Of a stretch of 24,843 nucleotides of DNA, positions 1-7,241 are shown in pieces. The stretch comes from an uncultured Collinsella sp. Lineage in GTDB: Bacteria > Actinomycetota > Coriobacteriia > Coriobacteriales > Coriobacteriaceae. The stretch spans positions 1-24,843 of the forward strand of contig CAAENA010000049.1 of assembly GCA_900757205.1 (NCBI GenBank), in the 5' to 3' direction. The position numbers and the translations under genes were made by a program. Below the pieces are notes generated by a model, which saw only the letters and a program-made list of their open reading frames with translations, was not told the DNA's origin and did not search any database. Numbering within the stretch: position 1 is the stretch's first letter; each line of letters starts with the position of its first letter.

Positions 1-1
1 A

Positions 2-355
2 CGCCGCGCCGCCGACCCCAACCTCACTGCCAACGGTGCCGTGCGCGCCAACCGCGCCGCACAGTTTATGCCCTTTGCCGCCCTCACGGGATACTACGAA
101 CTCGTGCGCAAGCAGGAAATCACCGTCGAGTCAAAACGTGAGCTCACGGAAGAAAAAGCCCTCGTACTTTCTAAAAAGCTCGAGGGTCTCAAACGTGGCG
201 ACTTGGTTCGTGTCACCTATTACGATACATACGGCTATCGCAGCCGCACGGGCATTCTCGACGAAGTATTACCCGCATTCAAGCTGCTCAAACTCAGGGA
301 TATCGCCATCAACTTCGACGATATCCAAGGCATCGAGCTGCGTGGTCGAGCCTAG
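2..355 (+). CDS. YolD-like family protein, 3' part (5' end probably outside window)
   Basis: The reading frame is open from the window edge (base 2) to a TAG at 353-355. An internal GTG at 41 could start a 104-residue protein, but residues before it fit the same family, so the gene probably begins upstream. The stretch RAAQFMPFAAL followed by GYYE, a charged helix (SKRELTEEKALVLSKKLEGL), a VRVTYYDTYGY strand and a closing FDDIQGIEL resembles the YolD-like family. Members of that family are often encoded beside Y-family DNA polymerases (UmuC/DinP type) and are linked to DNA damage tolerance; their biochemical role is unclear. The polymerase, if present, would lie outside this window. The stop overlaps the stop of the converging surface protein gene. 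Confidence 0.6.
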   Translation, partial: RRAADPNLTANGAVRANRAAQFMPFAALTGYYELVRKQEITVESKRELTEEKALVLSKKLEGLKRGDLVRVTYYDTYGYRSRTGILDEVLPAFKLLKLRDIAINFDDIQGIELRGRA

Positions 356-2877
356 CGACGAGAACGCTTACGCAAGACGAGAGCAATGCCAAGTACTGCG
401 GCAGCTGCAACCAGCAATCCCAAGACCAGCGTGAGGGTCGAGTCGCCAGCGTGAGGCAGCGAGCCGTCCTTCGGAGTCTTCTTAGCGGTCGTCGTGACGG
501 TGGTCGTGGTGCTGCTCGACTGGTCGTTGCCGCCCGTCTGGCTGCCACCAGGTTGATCGCCGCCACCCGGCTGCGAGGGATCCGTGGGCTCCGTCGGATC
601 CGGAGTACCGGGATCAATCGGATTCTCAGAATTCTCCTTGCGCTGGATCCAAACCTGGCAGCCATTGAACGGGTTGGCGGTACCGAGGCACAGACCCTGG
701 TTGGTCACCGCAAAGGTGCGCAGACCATGGTTATACGGATCGTTAAAGCCATTGGTCGTCAGCGTCGTAAAGTTCACGCCGTCCTCGGTCACATACATAT
801 CAAAGCCACGCTCGGCATCGCGAAGGTAACACATGCACGTAAGCACGCTCTGCAGCTTCTTGAGGTTATCCTCGCTCAGCAGCTTATCGAGCGCATCCTG
901 AATATCGCTCGGCAGCTCGGTGCCATAGGCATCCTCGTACTGCTGCTTCAGGTTCTCATAGCTATCGAGCATGTCCTGATACTGGTCGGCAAAGGACTTG
1001 AAGTACGCGATCTCGCCATCGATCTTCTGGACATAAGCGGCGTCGTCCTCAAAGTCCTGGGACATCGTCGCGGCCTGATCGCAAAGATCGCCCGTGGCAT
1101 CCTCCAGCGCATCGCTCAGGTCGCCAAAGCCCTTAGCAACCTCAGTCTTCTCGTCATCGACATCGGCAGCTTCGTTCGAATCATCGACCTCGACGGCCTC
1201 GTTTGAATCATCGTCCGCAAGCGTGTTCACGGGAACGATGGGGTCGTCAGGTGATTTCTTGTCGAGCAGGTGATTGAGCAGGTCCCTAAGGCGCTGAACC
1301 TGAGAGTCCCACTCCTCGGGCGTCATATCGATAATGTCGCCATTGGAGAACTGGCCGATCGGCTCAAGCAGGCTCGCGGTATCAAAGGTACCGATATACA
1401 GCTTGCCGTCGAACTTCTGCATGCGCCAAATGTACTGGTTCTCGTTTCGGCCAAAGCCCGAAGTCAGGCCGGAAATACCGCCCTCGGGGAACATGTCGGT
1501 GCGATCGCCAACGACGAGCTCCATGTTCTCGTCCTTGTCCATGCGATAGATGTTGACCGACTGCTCAAGATTGGCATTCACAAACGAGCAGTCAACGCCA
1601 CCCATGCTGTTCTTGCCGCCCTCTTCGGTGTTGGATTTGTTGAACAGGATGCGCTCGAGAGCAATCTCCTCGTCGTTGTATTCACCGATATAGAGGTAGT
1701 CGTTGTAGACGATGAGGTTAGCAGCGCCAGAACGGGTACGGGCAGGATCGATGCCAAAGCAGTACTTTGCACCGTCCGTCTCCTGATCGCCAACAATGGG
1801 AGTCCACGAATAGCTGCCGTCGGCGTTCTTGTCGCCACGGACCATGGCGAACGACTGCATGGAATTATCATCGGGAGCGTTCTCGGGCGTACCGGTGCAG
1901 ATGGTCGCATAGAGATGGCCATTGTACGAGACCATATCCCAAATGGCGCCGCCGTAGATGCTGTCCTGATAGCGAATCGCCGGATAGCCAAACAGCGTGC
2001 CCGAGTTGGCAATCTCGGTGAAGCTGTCCTGGCCCTTCGACGGGTCAGACGACGTCAGGATTGTCGACACAAAGTTACCGGCCGCGTCTTTACCCACATT
2101 ACTGATGACGAGCTGGCCATCATGGACACACATGCCGCGGATACCGGTAGAAATGCCCTGCTTGTAGGCAGCACCGTAATCCTGCATGCTCGAAAGGCCC
2201 TGATAGACAACTTTGTACTCATCCGTCTTAGGATCGATCTCATATACAGCAGGCAGGCCGCTTTTGCCGCCATTGGTCCTGACGCTGCCGCAGAAATAGA
2301 GCTTACCCTTATAGCTCACGGCATTGCGGAACAAAGGACCGACGCCGTTGAGCGATTCAGAGAGCAGCAGCTTGGTCTCACCGGTCTTGGTATTAATCTT
2401 GACCAGGATGCCGCCGCTGTCCTTGTCGGCCGTGCCGTCCTCCTTCTGCTGTCCATAGAAGAAGGTGCCGTTAAACATGGCCTCCAGCGTCAGGCGCATG
2501 GTCTCGGCATCAAAGGAATCGCCCAGCACGCCGTTCATGAGCGTCAGCGTGTTGCCCATCGCCGCATAGCAGGTGCCCACATAAAGCCAGTCACCATAGC
2601 TCGCAGCCGCCCAAGTGTAGCTCTGGCCGCGATCGCCTTCATTGTTGGCCGTGTTACCATCGGCGCCCGGAACGGCAACGGCACCGTCACCCTGGTAGTC
2701 GACGATGCCATCCGGCTGCGACGTTCCTACCGTAGGATGCGAGAGCTTCTCAAAGGAATACCCATTTCCCGCATTGTAGGTAACGGCACCCGAAGCGTCT
2801 TCGGCGTGCGCCGGCAGCGGCGATACCAAGATAGCGGCAAGCGCTGCCACCAAGCCAAGTGTTCCCACTCGTCTCAT
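352..2877 (-). CDS. Cell-wall-anchored beta-propeller surface protein (LPxTG-like, LPHAG)
   Basis: Secreted protein of 841 residues, attached to the wall by sortase. Residues 1-25 form a signal peptide (MRRVGTLGL, hydrophobic core, PAHA). A recurring strand motif of the form Y-x-G-x-L-Y-x-G appears at about 94, 189, 252, 318, 391 and 489, and a last one (GLCLGTANPFNGCQVW) at 728-743, which suggests a beta-propeller of about seven blades. Between the last two, roughly 520-690, is an acidic, helix-rich insert with a DDSNEA duplication at 556-570. The tail is Pro/Gly/Thr-rich (755-800), then LPHAG (807-811), a membrane segment (814-834) and RKRSRR. I chose the ATG at 2877 because GGGGAGG lies 10 bases upstream and the signal peptide starts there; the in-frame ATG at 2925 has no comparable site. 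The ligand is unknown; an adhesin or glycan-binding role is only a guess. Confidence 0.75.
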   Translation of the reverse strand: MRRVGTLGLVAALAAILVSPLPAHAEDASGAVTYNAGNGYSFEKLSHPTVGTSQPDGIVDYQGDGAVAVPGADGNTANNEGDRGQSYTWAAASYGDWLYVGTCYAAMGNTLTLMNGVLGDSFDAETMRLTLEAMFNGTFFYGQQKEDGTADKDSGGILVKINTKTGETKLLLSESLNGVGPLFRNAVSYKGKLYFCGSVRTNGGKSGLPAVYEIDPKTDEYKVVYQGLSSMQDYGAAYKQGISTGIRGMCVHDGQLVISNVGKDAAGNFVSTILTSSDPSKGQDSFTEIANSGTLFGYPAIRYQDSIYGGAIWDMVSYNGHLYATICTGTPENAPDDNSMQSFAMVRGDKNADGSYSWTPIVGDQETDGAKYCFGIDPARTRSGAANLIVYNDYLYIGEYNDEEIALERILFNKSNTEEGGKNSMGGVDCSFVNANLEQSVNIYRMDKDENMELVVGDRTDMFPEGGISGLTSGFGRNENQYIWRMQKFDGKLYIGTFDTASLLEPIGQFSNGDIIDMTPEEWDSQVQRLRDLLNHLLDKKSPDDPIVPVNTLADDDSNEAVEVDDSNEAADVDDEKTEVAKGFGDLSDALEDATGDLCDQAATMSQDFEDDAAYVQKIDGEIAYFKSFADQYQDMLDSYENLKQQYEDAYGTELPSDIQDALDKLLSEDNLKKLQSVLTCMCYLRDAERGFDMYVTEDGVNFTTLTTNGFNDPYNHGLRTFAVTNQGLCLGTANPFNGCQVWIQRKENSENPIDPGTPDPTEPTDPSQPGGGDQPGGSQTGGNDQSSSTTTTVTTTAKKTPKDGSLPHAGDSTLTLVLGLLVAAAAVLGIALVLRKRSRR

Positions 2878-3150
2878 AAGGCTATAGCCTCCCCTGTCCT
2901 TAAGCCCAGTTTTAGCATTCATCATCTCTGTCCACGTTTAATTGCAATCTGGGCACAGCAATAATCAGCATATAAATTTACACCTGTAATTTTTCTTATG
3001 GGATAGCGAATGCTCGATTGGTCACGAATTCCGCGCGAACCGTCACCAAACTCCACTTTCTCCACATCCGCGAGTTGTTTTTTGCGCAAATTTTAGGACG
3101 TCGATAGCCCCAATGGGGAGGAGGCCGGTACCCATTGGAGAGGGCGGCAT

Positions 3151-3534
3151 CTACATTTTCATAACGAAATAGCCCGCACCTCTCACCGCCGTCTCGAGTG
3201 CCTCGCGGTCAATCGGACGCTTCGAACGCACGCGCGCCGTGTGGTCCGCGTACGTTACCGTTGCCCACACACCATTCAGCGCATTGAGGGCATTGGCCAC
3301 ATTCTGAGCGCAGCCATCGCAGCTCATGCCGCCGATGAGCAGCTCATCGCTATAGGGGTAGTGGGACGGATCGGTATCCGCAACCACTACCTTCTTGGCC
3401 TTCTTACCGCTCGTGCCATCGCTGCAGCAGCTCTTTCCGTGTGTCGAAGCGACAATACGCCGCAGGCCAAAGAACATGCCGACGACAATCGCGGCAAGCA
3501 CGATGATATTTGCAGGGTTTAGCAAGTCTTCCAT
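3151..3534 (-). CDS. Membrane-anchored heavy-metal-associated (HMA) domain protein, copper chaperone-like
   Basis: A 127-residue protein. An N-terminal membrane segment (about residues 9-27) is followed by a short basic stretch with a vicinal Cys pair (GKSCC), a linker, and then an HMA ferredoxin-like fold whose metal loop reads GMSCDGCA. HMA domains of this type bind Cu(I) or similar soft metals through CxxC. The Cys pair next to the membrane also recalls FeoB-associated Cys-rich proteins. The ATG at 3534 is preferred over an in-frame TTG at 3552 because GGAGAAAGGGG precedes it at good spacing. A CsoR-type dyad 30 bases upstream strongly suggests copper-responsive control. No copper ATPase or CsoR gene is adjacent in the window, so this protein may act as a local sink or carrier. 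The product family is secure; the metal is inferred. Confidence 0.82.
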   Translation of the reverse strand: MEDLLNPANIIVLAAIVVGMFFGLRRIVASTHGKSCCSDGTSGKKAKKVVVADTDPSHYPYSDELLIGGMSCDGCAQNVANALNALNGVWATVTYADHTARVRSKRPIDREALETAVRGAGYFVMKM

Positions 3535-3563
3535 GCGATCCCCTTTCTCCAAACTCTTATACC

Positions 3564-3582
3564 TATACCCCCATGGGGTGTT
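3564..3582 (-). promoter_or_regulatory. Candidate CsoR-type copper operator
   Basis: The sequence TATACCCCCATGGGGTGTT is a GC-rich dyad (ACCCC-N2-GGGGT) flanked by A/T, the published form of CsoR operators. It sits in the promoter region of the HMA gene, just upstream of a TATAAG-like -10 on the minus strand at about 3556-3561. Copper binding to CsoR would release repression. Confidence 0.65.
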
Positions 3583-3643
3583 CCCATCTTACTCCAAACT
3601 CGTGTCGGTTCGGTCAATTAGTTTCCCGCTTCAAACTTTTTTG

Positions 3644-3671
3644 TTGACCTTGGCTTACTTTCGTGTATAAG
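3644..3671 (+). promoter_or_regulatory. Sigma-A type promoter for DUF3793-flavodoxin
   Basis: TTGACC (3644-3649) and TATAAG (3666-3671) are separated by 16 bases, each matching the vegetative consensus at five of six positions. The start codon of the DUF3793 gene is 40 bases further on. A partial dyad overlaps the presumed start site (see next entry). Confidence 0.65.
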
Positions 3672-3686
3672 TTTTCCTAGGCTAAC
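3671..3686 (+). promoter_or_regulatory. Possible DtxR/IdeR-like operator
   Basis: GTTTTCCTAGGCTAAC is an imperfect dyad (12 of 16 symmetric, core CCTAGG) directly downstream of the -10 box. Its right part, TAGGCTAAC, equals the core half of the DtxR/IdeR consensus; the left part matches poorly. Position and the flavodoxin downstream suggest iron-dependent repression, but the match is partial. Confidence 0.35.
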
Positions 3687-3710
3687 AACTGAGGACCCGA
3701 AAGGAGCATC

Positions 3711-4415
3711 GTGACTCGAACCATTGACATCCCAACATACCAAACGGCTGTCGTGCGCAACTGCTCCCCTACGCTCGCAGGTATCAAGCCGGCCTCGCTC
3801 TTTACCTATCCCGGCGTTTACGCCAACCAAGGCGGAAAACCCGGCGCCGCCCATATCGAAGAGCGACGCTCTCGCCTGCTCGCGGTCATTGCCCAATGCA
3901 ACCGCGAGCTCCAGCCACTCGGGATCCATATGAGCGTTTTGGTCTGGCGCCCCTGCGGAGCGCTCATCTATGTGTACCGCCCTGCGGACCTCATGCGATA
4001 CCTCTCCGACCCCCGCGCCACGACGGCGCTTACCGCCGAAGGTTACGATGTCCACAACCTGCCCGCATCCCTGGTGCATCTCGCCGCGCGCATCACGCTG
4101 GCAAGCAGCAATGCCGCAGAAAGCGCCTATGACAGCAGCGTCTGCGCACTCGCGCGAAATAGGCACTGCGATACGGGGTGCATGTGCGAGTTCCCCCACG
4201 AAATTGGCTATTTTTTGGGCTATCCCTACGAAGATGTCCATCAGTTTATCGTCCAGCACGGCGAAAACTATAAGGTCTTTGGCGCATGGAAGGTATACAC
4301 AAACGTTGAGCAGGCGCTCACGACCTTCGATTCCTATCGCGCATGCACGCAATACCTTACGTACATCTATCAACAGGGCTGCACCCTGGGACAACTTGTC
4401 CAGGCAACCCGATAG
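3711..4415 (+). CDS. DUF3793 family protein
   Basis: A 234-residue soluble protein of a family common in anaerobic Firmicutes and Coriobacteriia, with no assigned function. Family landmarks are CSPTLAGIKPASLF at 18-31, a central YVYR (87-90), FPHEIGYFLGYPYEDV at 161-176, GENYKVFGAWKVY at 184-196 and a final CT...Y helix region. Four cysteines are clustered just before the FPHEIG motif (145, 153, 157, 159), which could bind a metal. The start is GTG at 3711 with AAGGAG just upstream. The flavodoxin gene follows after 46 bases and is probably co-transcribed. DUF3793 genes often travel with flavodoxins or iron and heme uptake genes, so a role in iron-limited or heme-related metabolism is plausible but unproven. 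Confidence 0.8.
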   Translation: MTRTIDIPTYQTAVVRNCSPTLAGIKPASLFTYPGVYANQGGKPGAAHIEERRSRLLAVIAQCNRELQPLGIHMSVLVWRPCGALIYVYRPADLMRYLSDPRATTALTAEGYDVHNLPASLVHLAARITLASSNAAESAYDSSVCALARNRHCDTGCMCEFPHEIGYFLGYPYEDVHQFIVQHGENYKVFGAWKVYTNVEQALTTFDSYRACTQYLTYIYQQGCTLGQLVQATR

Positions 4416-4461
4416 AGCATACAAAACGCGGCCGCACACCGCACAACCGAAAGGAAAACAT

Positions 4462-4881
4462 ATGAGCAAGATCGCAGTCGTCTACTGGAGTGGTACAGGC
4501 AACACCGAGGCCATGGCAAACTTCGTTGCCGAAGGTGCAACCGATGCCGGCACCGAGGCAGAGGTCATCTCCTGCGCCGACTTCTCCGCAGATAAGGCCG
4601 CCGACTACGACGCCTTTGCCTTCGGCTGCCCCGCCATGGGCTCCGAGGAACTCGAGTACGATGAGTTCCAGCCGATGTGGGACGAAGTCAAGGAAACCCT
4701 CGGTGACAAGAAGGTCGTCCTCTTTGGCTCCTATTCGTGGGCCGAGGGCGAGTGGATGGACAACTGGAAGGCCGACGCCGACGAGGCAGGTGTCAACGTC
4801 GTCGATTCCGTCATCTGCTACGACGCTCCCGACGATGAGGGCGAGGCGGCCTGCCGCGCCCTTGGAGCCGAGCTCGCCTAG
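4462..4881 (+). CDS. Flavodoxin (short chain)
   Basis: A 139-residue FMN-binding electron carrier. The phosphate-binding loop SGTGNT lies at residues 10-15 after the first beta strand (KIAVVYW). The FGCPAMGSEELEYDEF and FGSYSWAEGEWMDNW segments match the loops that hold the isoalloxazine ring in short-chain clostridial flavodoxins. It replaces ferredoxin as low-potential carrier, typically when iron is scarce. The ATG at 4462 has GAAAGGAAAA upstream. It follows the DUF3793 gene in the same direction and ends before a strong terminator. High confidence in the family. Confidence 0.93.
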   Translation: MSKIAVVYWSGTGNTEAMANFVAEGATDAGTEAEVISCADFSADKAADYDAFAFGCPAMGSEELEYDEFQPMWDEVKETLGDKKVVLFGSYSWAEGEWMDNWKADADEAGVNVVDSVICYDAPDDEGEAACRALGAELA

Positions 4882-4935
4882 CGGCAATGAGCTCCGCCCA
4901 TAACGCGCTCTGCACCAAAACACATTCGCATCCCA

Positions 4936-4974
4936 ACAAAAACGGGAGCCGGATCACATCCGGCTCCCGTTTTC
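4936..4974. terminator. Bidirectional rho-independent terminator
   Basis: A perfect 13-bp stem (4942-4954 with 4958-4970), loop CAC, is followed by TTTT on the plus strand and preceded by AAAAA, which reads as a T run on the minus strand. It ends the flavodoxin transcript and, from the other side, the ABC transporter operon. Confidence 0.9.
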
Positions 4975-4998
4975 TGTTATGTCAGTCATATAAAGCGG

Positions 4999-5751
4999 CT
5001 ACGAGATATTTCCCAAGAACGCCTTGGTGCGCTCGCTCTTGGGGTGGTCGAAGACCTCGCTCGGCGTACCCTCTTCCACGATAACGCCGCCGTCCATAAA
5101 GACGACGCGGTCGGCGACGTCGCGGGCAAAGCCCATCTCATGCGTCACGACGATCATGGTCATACCGTCACGTGCAAGATCGCGCATAACGCCAAGAACG
5201 TCGCGAACCAGCTCGGGGTCGAGTGCCGACGTGGCCTCGTCAAAGAGCATGACGTGAGGGTTCATCGACAGGGCGCGGGCGATGGCAACGCGCTGCTGCT
5301 GGCCACCCGAGAGCTGGCTCGGCATAAAGTCGATGCGCTCGGCAAGACCGACCTTGGTCAGCTCCTCGATAGCGATTTTCTCGGCCTCTTCCTTGCTGCG
5401 CTTGAGTACCTTTTGCTGTGCGAGCATGACGTTCTTTTTGACTGACAGGTGCGGGAACAAATTGAACTGCTGGAACACCATACCCAGATGCGTACGTACC
5501 TTGTTAAGGTCGACGCCCTTGGCGCAAACGTCCACGCCCTCAACGACGATCGAGCCGCTCGTGGGATGCTCCAGACGATTGATGCAGCGAAGCATCGTCG
5601 ACTTGCCCGAGCCCGAAGGACCCAGGACTACGACGACCTCGCCCTTGTGCACATCCAGATCGATATCGCGCAGGACCACGTTATCGCCGAAGGCCTTCTG
5701 GAGGTTCTTGATGCTGACGACGACCTCGTTCGAGTTATTGGTTTCGCTCAT
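4999..5751 (-). CDS. Polar amino acid ABC transporter ATP-binding protein (GlnQ type)
   Basis: A 250-residue cytoplasmic ATPase that drives uptake of a polar amino acid. Walker A GPSGSGKST is at 44-52, the Q-loop FQQFN near 93-97, the signature LSGGQQQR at 147-154, Walker B VMLFDE at 167-172 and the H-loop His at 204, so every catalytic element is intact. Length and the MGFARDVADRVVFMDGG segment are typical of the PAAT family. The ATG at 5751 has AAGGAGGT, which overlaps the stop of the permease gene; only 12 bases separate the two genes, so translation is probably coupled. The substrate cannot be told from sequence; glutamine, glutamate, arginine and cystine are all possible. Confidence 0.95.
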   Translation of the reverse strand: MSETNNSNEVVVSIKNLQKAFGDNVVLRDIDLDVHKGEVVVVLGPSGSGKSTMLRCINRLEHPTSGSIVVEGVDVCAKGVDLNKVRTHLGMVFQQFNLFPHLSVKKNVMLAQQKVLKRSKEEAEKIAIEELTKVGLAERIDFMPSQLSGGQQQRVAIARALSMNPHVMLFDEATSALDPELVRDVLGVMRDLARDGMTMIVVTHEMGFARDVADRVVFMDGGVIVEEGTPSEVFDHPKSERTKAFLGNIS

Positions 5752-5763
5752 GATAGGACCTCC

Positions 5764-7125
5764 TTACAGACCGGCGATGTGGTCGGCGGGCGTCGCGACG
5801 ACCTGTCCAGCGCTCTTGGCGGGACGCTTCTTCTTGGTTTCGGCCGTCCCCAGAAGCCTCGCCTCAAGACCGCTCACCAAGCGAGCAAGCGGCAGGGTGA
5901 TGACCAGGTAGAACAGGGCGGCAACCACATACGGCGTAATGGAACCCGTCGTGGCCACGATGGTACGGGCGTTCATGACGATCTCGACCACGCCCACGGC
6001 CGCGAGCAGCGACGTATCCTTGTAAAGCAGGATGAACTCACTGGTCAGCGTAGGCAGGACATTGCGGAACGTCTGCGGAATCATCACGTAGAGCAGTGTC
6101 TGGAAGGCATTCATGCCCAGCGAGCGCGCGGCCTCGTTTTGGCCCTTGGGGATCGACTGAATACCGGCACGGAAGATCTCGCACAGGTAGGCGGACGAGT
6201 TCATGGCCATGACGATGACGCCCAGCACATAATCGTCAACCTTGACGCCGGCCAGCGGCAGGCCAAAGAACGCGATGTAGATCTGCAGGAACGCCGGCGT
6301 ACCGCGGATGATATTCACATAGATGCCGGCAAGGCAACGCAGGATGCGCGACTTGGAGATGCGCATGAGTGACAAGGCAAAGCCAAAGGGAATGGCCAAC
6401 GGAAATGCCACGAGCACGATCGAGAGCGACATGAGGAAGCCTTTGAATACGATCGGCAGGCTCTGAACCAAAATGACCGGGTTCAGGAACAGGCGAAGGA
6501 ACATGTTGGAATTCCATGCCTCGACCCACGGCTGCTCCTTAAGGTCGGCCAGGAAGTTATCGAATGCCGTCACGCCCTTAATCTCGACGGAAGGAATCTT
6601 GGAGATCTTCTTGGTTGAACCGTCAGCCAACGTGTAGGTGCCGCTAAAAGCCTCGTCGCCGCCCTCGACGGGGAAGGTCACGCCGTAGACCTCGACACGG
6701 AAATAGCCGCCGGCCGGAGCCGTCTCGCCAAAATCGATCTTGAGCGTCTGGCCGTCGACCTTGCACGTAGGCTTCATGGGCGTACGGTCCATGAGGTCCT
6801 CGCCCGAGAGCATCGTCAATCGCGTGTCATCGGTACCAAACGTCGTGCCGTCGACAAACGTCAGCGATAGACCGCTCAGCTCCTCGTCGGCATCGGCCTG
6901 AACTTCCCAGGTAATGCGCGTCTCGGTGCCGCCGACCACAGCGCTGCCCGAACCGGTGTTGGGTCGGGCAGTAATCTTTGCGGTCTCAAGCGCCTGGGCG
7001 GTCGTGGGCGCATATGCCCCCGCGCACACCAGCGCGAGCGCCACGGCCATGACGCAGGCTAGCTTTTGGAGCAAGGCGGGCAGTGAAAAACGCTGCTCCG
7101 TGGCCCCTTTGTTCAGTCGAGACAA
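5764..7125 (-). CDS. Amino acid ABC transporter permease with N-terminal extracellular domain
   Basis: A 453-residue membrane protein. A signal or first membrane segment lies at about 14-40. About 150 residues of beta-rich, non-membrane sequence follow (VVGGTETRITWEV, FRVEVYGVTFPVEGGDEAFSGTYTL). A PAAT-type permease with five or so segments begins near residue 200. The coupling EAA loop, EAARSLGMNAFQTLLYVMIPQ-like, is at 331-351. The C-terminus is basic and cytoplasmic. I take TTG at 7125 as start: ATAGGAG lies at ideal spacing and the protein then opens with SRLNKG and a signal segment. The frame stays open upstream to 7233 but that stretch overlaps a hairpin and lacks a ribosome binding site. 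The extracellular part is not a solute-binding domain; a separate lipoprotein gene lies upstream. The function of this extra domain is unknown. Confidence 0.88.
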   Translation of the reverse strand: MSRLNKGATEQRFSLPALLQKLACVMAVALALVCAGAYAPTTAQALETAKITARPNTGSGSAVVGGTETRITWEVQADADEELSGLSLTFVDGTTFGTDDTRLTMLSGEDLMDRTPMKPTCKVDGQTLKIDFGETAPAGGYFRVEVYGVTFPVEGGDEAFSGTYTLADGSTKKISKIPSVEIKGVTAFDNFLADLKEQPWVEAWNSNMFLRLFLNPVILVQSLPIVFKGFLMSLSIVLVAFPLAIPFGFALSLMRISKSRILRCLAGIYVNIIRGTPAFLQIYIAFFGLPLAGVKVDDYVLGVIVMAMNSSAYLCEIFRAGIQSIPKGQNEAARSLGMNAFQTLLYVMIPQTFRNVLPTLTSEFILLYKDTSLLAAVGVVEIVMNARTIVATTGSITPYVVAALFYLVITLPLARLVSGLEARLLGTAETKKKRPAKSAGQVVATPADHIAGL

Positions 7126-7193
7126 GGTGGCTCCTATCGTAGAAGTTGCCGACAAAACGAGACGGAAACGCTCTCCGTCAAGAGAGGCGCAAA

Positions 7194-7220
7194 GGCCCTC
7201 TCCGCAAAACGGAAAGGGCC
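7194..7220 (-). terminator. Intercistronic hairpin between binding protein and permease genes
   Basis: GGCCCTCTCCG (7194-7204) pairs with CGGAAAGGGCC (7210-7220) with one mismatch around a five-base loop; on the minus strand it is followed by TTTG. It lies between the lipoprotein stop and the permease start. It probably acts as a partial terminator or 3'-end stabiliser that raises binding protein over permease, as in many ABC operons. Confidence 0.6.
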
Positions 7221-7241
7221 CGCGCGCAATCAAGCATTAAT

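Noticed and set aside
1270..2964. Long plus-strand open frame (564 codons) opposite the surface protein gene
   Set aside because: It is antisense to a well-supported gene, has no ribosome binding site and its peptide has no domain pattern; long antisense frames are expected at this GC content.
7126..7233. N-terminal extension of the permease frame
   Set aside because: It crosses the intercistronic hairpin and lacks a ribosome binding site, whereas TTG 7125 has AGGAG at ideal spacing.
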